A DNA stretch of 9,900 bases, taken from the NCBI GenBank assembly GCA_964618855.1, contig CAZUCD010000138.1, positions 1-9,900 on the forward strand, in the 5' to 3' direction. A program made the translations under genes and the position numbers. The notes under the pieces are model-generated. The model was not told the DNA's origin. It did not search any database and saw nothing but the letters and a program-made list of their open reading frames with translations. Positions 7,908 to 9,900 of this stretch are shown piece by piece. This DNA comes from CAZUCD01 sp964618855 (GTDB lineage: Bacteria > Sumerlaeota > Sumerlaeia > SLMS01 > JANRJK01). Position 1 is the stretch's first letter; every line of letters begins with the position of its first letter.

Positions 7908-8245
7908 CAAGTGTCCATGTCCTTGCGCCGAAGATTGCCCAGTTCATGGACCATCTCCTTCCTCGACGCGAACACTTCGCCTGCCGCGATGCCCTTCTGC
8001 CGAATCTCCCAAAGCTCGCGGCCCCAACCATTGCGCGGAATCAGGGCTTCAAGCTCCGATTCGGTCAGGTTCTGTCCAACCGGACTCGCCCCCTCCACAC
8101 CCGTCTTCCGTGATCCCTCCACTGCGGCCTTGGTGGTCCGCAGAGCGCTTCCGACGACTCGCTTCGCTGCGCCATTCCCCTTCGCTGACTTCGGCGTCAC
8201 CGAGTGCTTGTTGGATGTGGTCTTGGGCGGACTCTTGGCGCGCAT
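7907..8245 (-). CDS. Small basic protein, probable antitoxin partner of the PIN protein
   Basis: 112 aa, first gene of a two-gene unit with the PIN protein (TGATG overlap); toxin-antitoxin modules usually place the antitoxin first. About residues 1-58 are rich in Lys, Arg, Ser, Thr, Pro and Ala, with no predicted fold and no ribbon-helix-helix, AbrB or HTH motif that I can see. The C-terminal part, about 60-109, looks structured: LTESELEALIP, then GWGRELWEIRQKGIAAGEVF and a final charged helix ending in LRRKD. This Trp-rich, AAGE-type tail resembles small toxin-binding antitoxin ends from memory, not by search. The start ATG is strongly supported by GGAGGT 9 nt upstream. The role is inferred from gene order and coupling; how it would bind DNA is unclear, and it may not be autoregulatory. 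Confidence 0.65.
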   Translation of the reverse strand: MRAKSPPKTTSNKHSVTPKSAKGNGAAKRVVGSALRTTKAAVEGSRKTGVEGASPVGQNLTESELEALIPRNGWGRELWEIRQKGIAAGEVFASRKEMVHELGNLRRKDMDT

Positions 8246-8254
8246 CGAAGCGAA

Positions 8255-8260
8255 ACCTCC
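8255..8260 (-). promoter_or_regulatory. Strong ribosome binding site of the antitoxin-like gene
   Basis: The minus strand reads GGAGGT 9 nt before the ATG at 8245, the best Shine-Dalgarno match in the window apart from the one before prfB. It fixes the start codon, and it suggests that the antitoxin is made efficiently relative to the coupled PIN gene, which has no separate site. Confidence 0.75.
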
Positions 8261-8443
8261 AGAAACTTCACGCTAGGTTCATGGAGGCTCCCGCCCCCGA
8301 CAAGCTCAGCAGGGATTACGTCGCCACGATGCTTGGACAATCAGGTGTCGAGATCGCGCCCCGTTGCCAAACACACACTCGTGGGGAGCCCATCGGAGAC
8401 AATCGAGGCGTGGTTCCAGGGGTCATGGCACCAGCCCAAAGTG

Positions 8444-9587
8444 TCACGCCCCCGCCTTCGCCGCGTTCTTCTCGTTCAGCTTGCTCTTCAGGTACCCCTC
8501 GATGAACGGGTCGATGTCCCCGTCCAGCACACCGTTTGCGTCGCTCACCTTCAGTTCCATCCGATGGTCCTTGACCATCTGGTAGGGGTGCAGGACATAG
8601 CTGCGGATCTGCGAGCCGAAGCTGATGTCGCTCTTGGCCTCCTCGCGCGCCTCGACCTCCTTCTTGCGCTTCTCCAGCTCGAGGGCAAACAGGCGGGAAC
8701 GCAGAATCTGGAACGCCGTGTCCCGGTTCTGGTGCCAGCTTCGCTCGTTCTGGCATTGCACGACGATGCCGGAGGGGTAGTGCGTGATGCGCACCGCGGA
8801 GGTCGTCTTGTTGACCTTCTGCCCTCCCTTGCCGCCGGAGCGGAACGAGTCGAGCCGCCAGTCCTTGTCCTTCTCGCCGATGTCGATCTCGATGGACTCG
8901 TCGATCTCCGGCGTGACGTCCACGGATGCGAAGCTCGTGTGGCGCCGCGCGTTCGCGTCGTAGGGCGAGATGCGCACGAGGCGGTGCACCCCGTTCTCCG
9001 CCTTCAGGTATCCGAACGCGTAGGGGCCCTCGATGCGGATCGTGACGTCCTTGATGCCGGCCTGCTCCCCCTCGGTCAGGTCCACCTGCTCCATCTTGAA
9101 GCCCTTGCGCTCGGCCCAGCGCATGTACATGCGCAGGAGCATCTGGGCCCAGTCCTGGGACTCGGTCCCCCCGGCGCCAGCGTGGATCTGGAGGAAGCAC
9201 GGGAGCTTGTCCTCCTCGCGGCTCAGCAGCACGCGCAGCTCGAGCTGATCGAGCCGGTGCGCCAACTCCCCTGACAACGCGTCGAGCGCCTCGACGTCCG
9301 GCCCGTCGGTCTTCCCCTCGTCCTTCAGTAGCTCCGCAAGTTCGAGGTTCTCGGAAATCTCCCCTTCGAGCTCGGCCCATGGCTCGATCGTCTGCTTCAG
9401 GGCGTCGATCTTCTTCATCATCGACTGGGCGCGATTCTGGTCCTGCCAGAAGTCGGGGGCGTTGGACTGCGACTCGAGCGCCTCGATCTCGCTGCGGATG
9501 GCCTCGAAGTTAAAGATACTCCCGGTGACGGAGGCAGGTGGCCTTCATTTTCTCGAGTGCCGTCACGATTTCCGACAGGACCTTCAA
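8444..9587 (-). CDS. prfB: Peptide chain release factor 2, expressed by +1 programmed frameshift
   Basis: RF2 terminates translation at UGA and UAA. The main frame covers 9511-8444. The 25-codon leader frame runs from a TTG at 9587 (AAGGAG 7 nt upstream) to CTT at 9515-9513 and then meets TAA. Skipping one T (9512) joins them into a 380 aa protein, close to E. coli RF2 (365 aa). Across the join the protein reads LRHREYL then NFEAIRSEIEALE, matching the family's LRGYL-DYD junction; APDFWQDQNRAQ follows. Domain marks are HAGAGGTESQDW (about 135-146), SPY at 207-209 where SPF is expected, RRHTSFASV, and the peptidyl-hydrolysis motif GGKGGQ with GGQ at 254-256. The C-terminus has the normal FGSQIRSYVLHPY and VLDGDIDPFI text. 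An annotator unaware of the shift would start at the ATG at 9421 and lose 55 residues. lysS, a frequent neighbour of prfB, is not present downstream. Confidence 0.95.
9510..9524 (-). promoter_or_regulatory. prfB +1 frameshift (recoding) site with TAA instead of TGA
   Basis: The minus strand reads CGGGAGTATCTTTAAC. The parts are a Shine-Dalgarno-like GGGAG (9523-9519), a 3-nt spacer TAT, the slippery CTT (9515-9513), the in-frame stop TAA (9512-9510), and C. The arrangement and the position at codon 26 equal the classical RF2 site (AGGGGG-TAT-CTT-TGA-C), and similarity to RF2 switches from the leader frame to the +1 frame exactly here. The one difference at the core is TAA for TGA, so RF1 as well as RF2 could terminate at this codon. 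Confidence 0.88.
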
Positions 9588-9594
9588 GGGAGTT

Positions 9595-9600
9595 CTCCTT
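9595..9600 (-). promoter_or_regulatory. Ribosome binding site that selects the TTG start of prfB
   Basis: AAGGAG on the minus strand, 7 nt before the TTG at 9587. No ATG or GTG is better placed, and this start gives exactly 25 codons before the frameshift, as in E. coli. Confidence 0.8.
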
Positions 9601-9652
9601 TCGCGTGGGGTGGCCCGGGGATGCTGGGCGATTGACCTGAATCATCAGGGAG

Positions 9653-9680
9653 CCTTCGGATGGCGTGCAAGAGCCGAAGG
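9653..9680. repeat. Inverted repeat in the prfB leader/upstream region
   Basis: CCTTCGG (9653-9659) and CCGAAGG (9674-9680) form a perfect 7-bp inverted repeat with a 14-nt loop, about 66-93 nt upstream of the prfB start. It could be a 5' leader hairpin, an operator, or the end of an upstream transcript; no T tract supports termination. The rest of 9601-9770 shows no protein I recognise on either strand. Confidence 0.35.
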
Positions 9681-9774
9681 GGCAGGTCCCGTTGACTATT
9701 GCGTCGGGCAGCTTCACACGATCGCTCTTGCCGCGCCTTTCCGCGCCTCTGAGGAAGACGCGGGTCACGGCCCC

Positions 9775-9900
9775 GGCGCGACGCTGGAGCCGGTCGGGCC
9801 GGAGACGCTGACGCTCGCGGCGCTGCTGGCGCGCTATCGCCGCTGGCTCGGCTTCGGGCCAGCCTTGACGCTGCCCGTCCCGCTGCCGCTGCTGCGCGTG
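9775..9900 (+). CDS. C-terminal-like fragment of an SDR/NAD(P)-binding protein, 5' part not recognisable, 3' end outside window
   Basis: The plus-strand frame from 9775 translates to 42 residues that include LEPVGPETLTLAALLARY and RRWLGFGPALTLPVPLPLLR. From memory this resembles the segment after the Rossmann domain in atypical SDR proteins (the NDUFA9-like or DoxX-associated type), with GPE-x-LT followed by a helix, RRWLG and a PVP-rich turn. Third codon positions are almost all G or C, supporting translation in this frame. The frame is open back through prfB, but between 9601 and 9774 it shows no Rossmann fold, no ATG start and no family similarity. The fragment may therefore be a 5'-truncated remnant or sit at an assembly join. 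Family assignment is tentative and was not searched. Confidence 0.4.

Noticed and set aside
8306..8337. Possible sigma-70 promoter for the toxin-antitoxin unit (TTGTCC, 16 nt, TAATCC on the minus strand)
   Set aside because: The -35 matches 4 of 6 but the -10 only 2 of 6 consensus bases; too weak to call.
8336..8349. GACA-N6-TGTC inverted repeat upstream of the antitoxin-like gene as an operator
   Set aside because: The arms are only 4 bp, there is no second copy, and the presumed regulator has no recognisable DNA-binding fold.
9640..9673. Possible prfB promoter (TTGCAC, 18 nt, GATGAT on the minus strand)
   Set aside because: The -35 matches only 3 of 6 and the spacer is 18 nt; not distinguishable from chance.
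9418..9768. Minus-strand open frame of 116 codons over the prfB start region
   Set aside because: It overlaps the prfB leader and main frames in the third frame and has Arg/Ser/Pro-rich shadow composition. The RF2 reading explains 9422-9587 fully.

Overview
The window is GC-rich bacterial chromosome with dense, mostly housekeeping genes on both strands. No phylogenetic marker is decisive. The long (about 410 aa) plant/cyanobacterial-type IspH, the UDP-glucuronate-decarboxylase-like epimerase, an envelope-glycan polymerase/ligase and GC-rich codon use would fit an uncultivated diderm lineage (for example Acidobacteriota, Gemmatimonadota, Eisenbacteria or Planctomycetota type). That placement is inference, not something the sequence proves.

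Layout from left to right. (1) Minus strand, 1-1266: tpiA (triosephosphate isomerase) followed downstream by the N-terminal third of a nucleotide-sugar epimerase that runs off the left edge. (2) Plus strand, 1456-4115: a TPR-repeat protein overlapping by 4 bp (ATGA) a full-size ABC exporter with fused membrane and ATPase domains. (3) Minus strand, 4131-7428: an O-antigen ligase/polymerase-like membrane protein with a soluble C-terminal extension, preceded by ispH; this pair converges on the ABC exporter with only 15 bp between the stop codons. (4) Minus strand, 7497-8245: a two-gene toxin-antitoxin-like module, with a PIN-domain (VapC-like) protein translationally coupled to a small basic partner that has a very good ribosome binding site. 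(5) Minus strand, 8444-9587: prfB (release factor 2), whose reading frame is split. A 25-codon leader frame starts at a TTG behind an AAGGAG and ends in CTT TAA C; a +1 shift there joins it to the main frame. (6) Right edge, plus strand: a fragment resembling the C-terminal part of an SDR/NAD-binding protein, with no recognisable N-terminal part upstream.

How the genes fit together: the epimerase, the O-antigen-ligase-like protein and possibly the ABC exporter suggest cell-envelope glycan work. tpiA (glycolysis), ispH (last step of the MEP isoprenoid pathway, which also supplies the polyprenyl carrier for glycan export) and prfB (translation termination) are core functions. The PIN module sits between prfB and ispH and is less GC-rich than its surroundings, which fits an accessory insertion.

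The observation most worth following is the prfB recoding site. It has the canonical geometry (Shine-Dalgarno-like GGAG, 3 nt, CTT, stop, C) at the canonical codon 26, but the stop is TAA instead of the TGA on which the classical RF2 autoregulatory loop depends. The same protein carries SPY where the RF2 stop-codon-reading tripeptide is normally SPF. I saw no CRISPR array, transposase, tRNA or rRNA.
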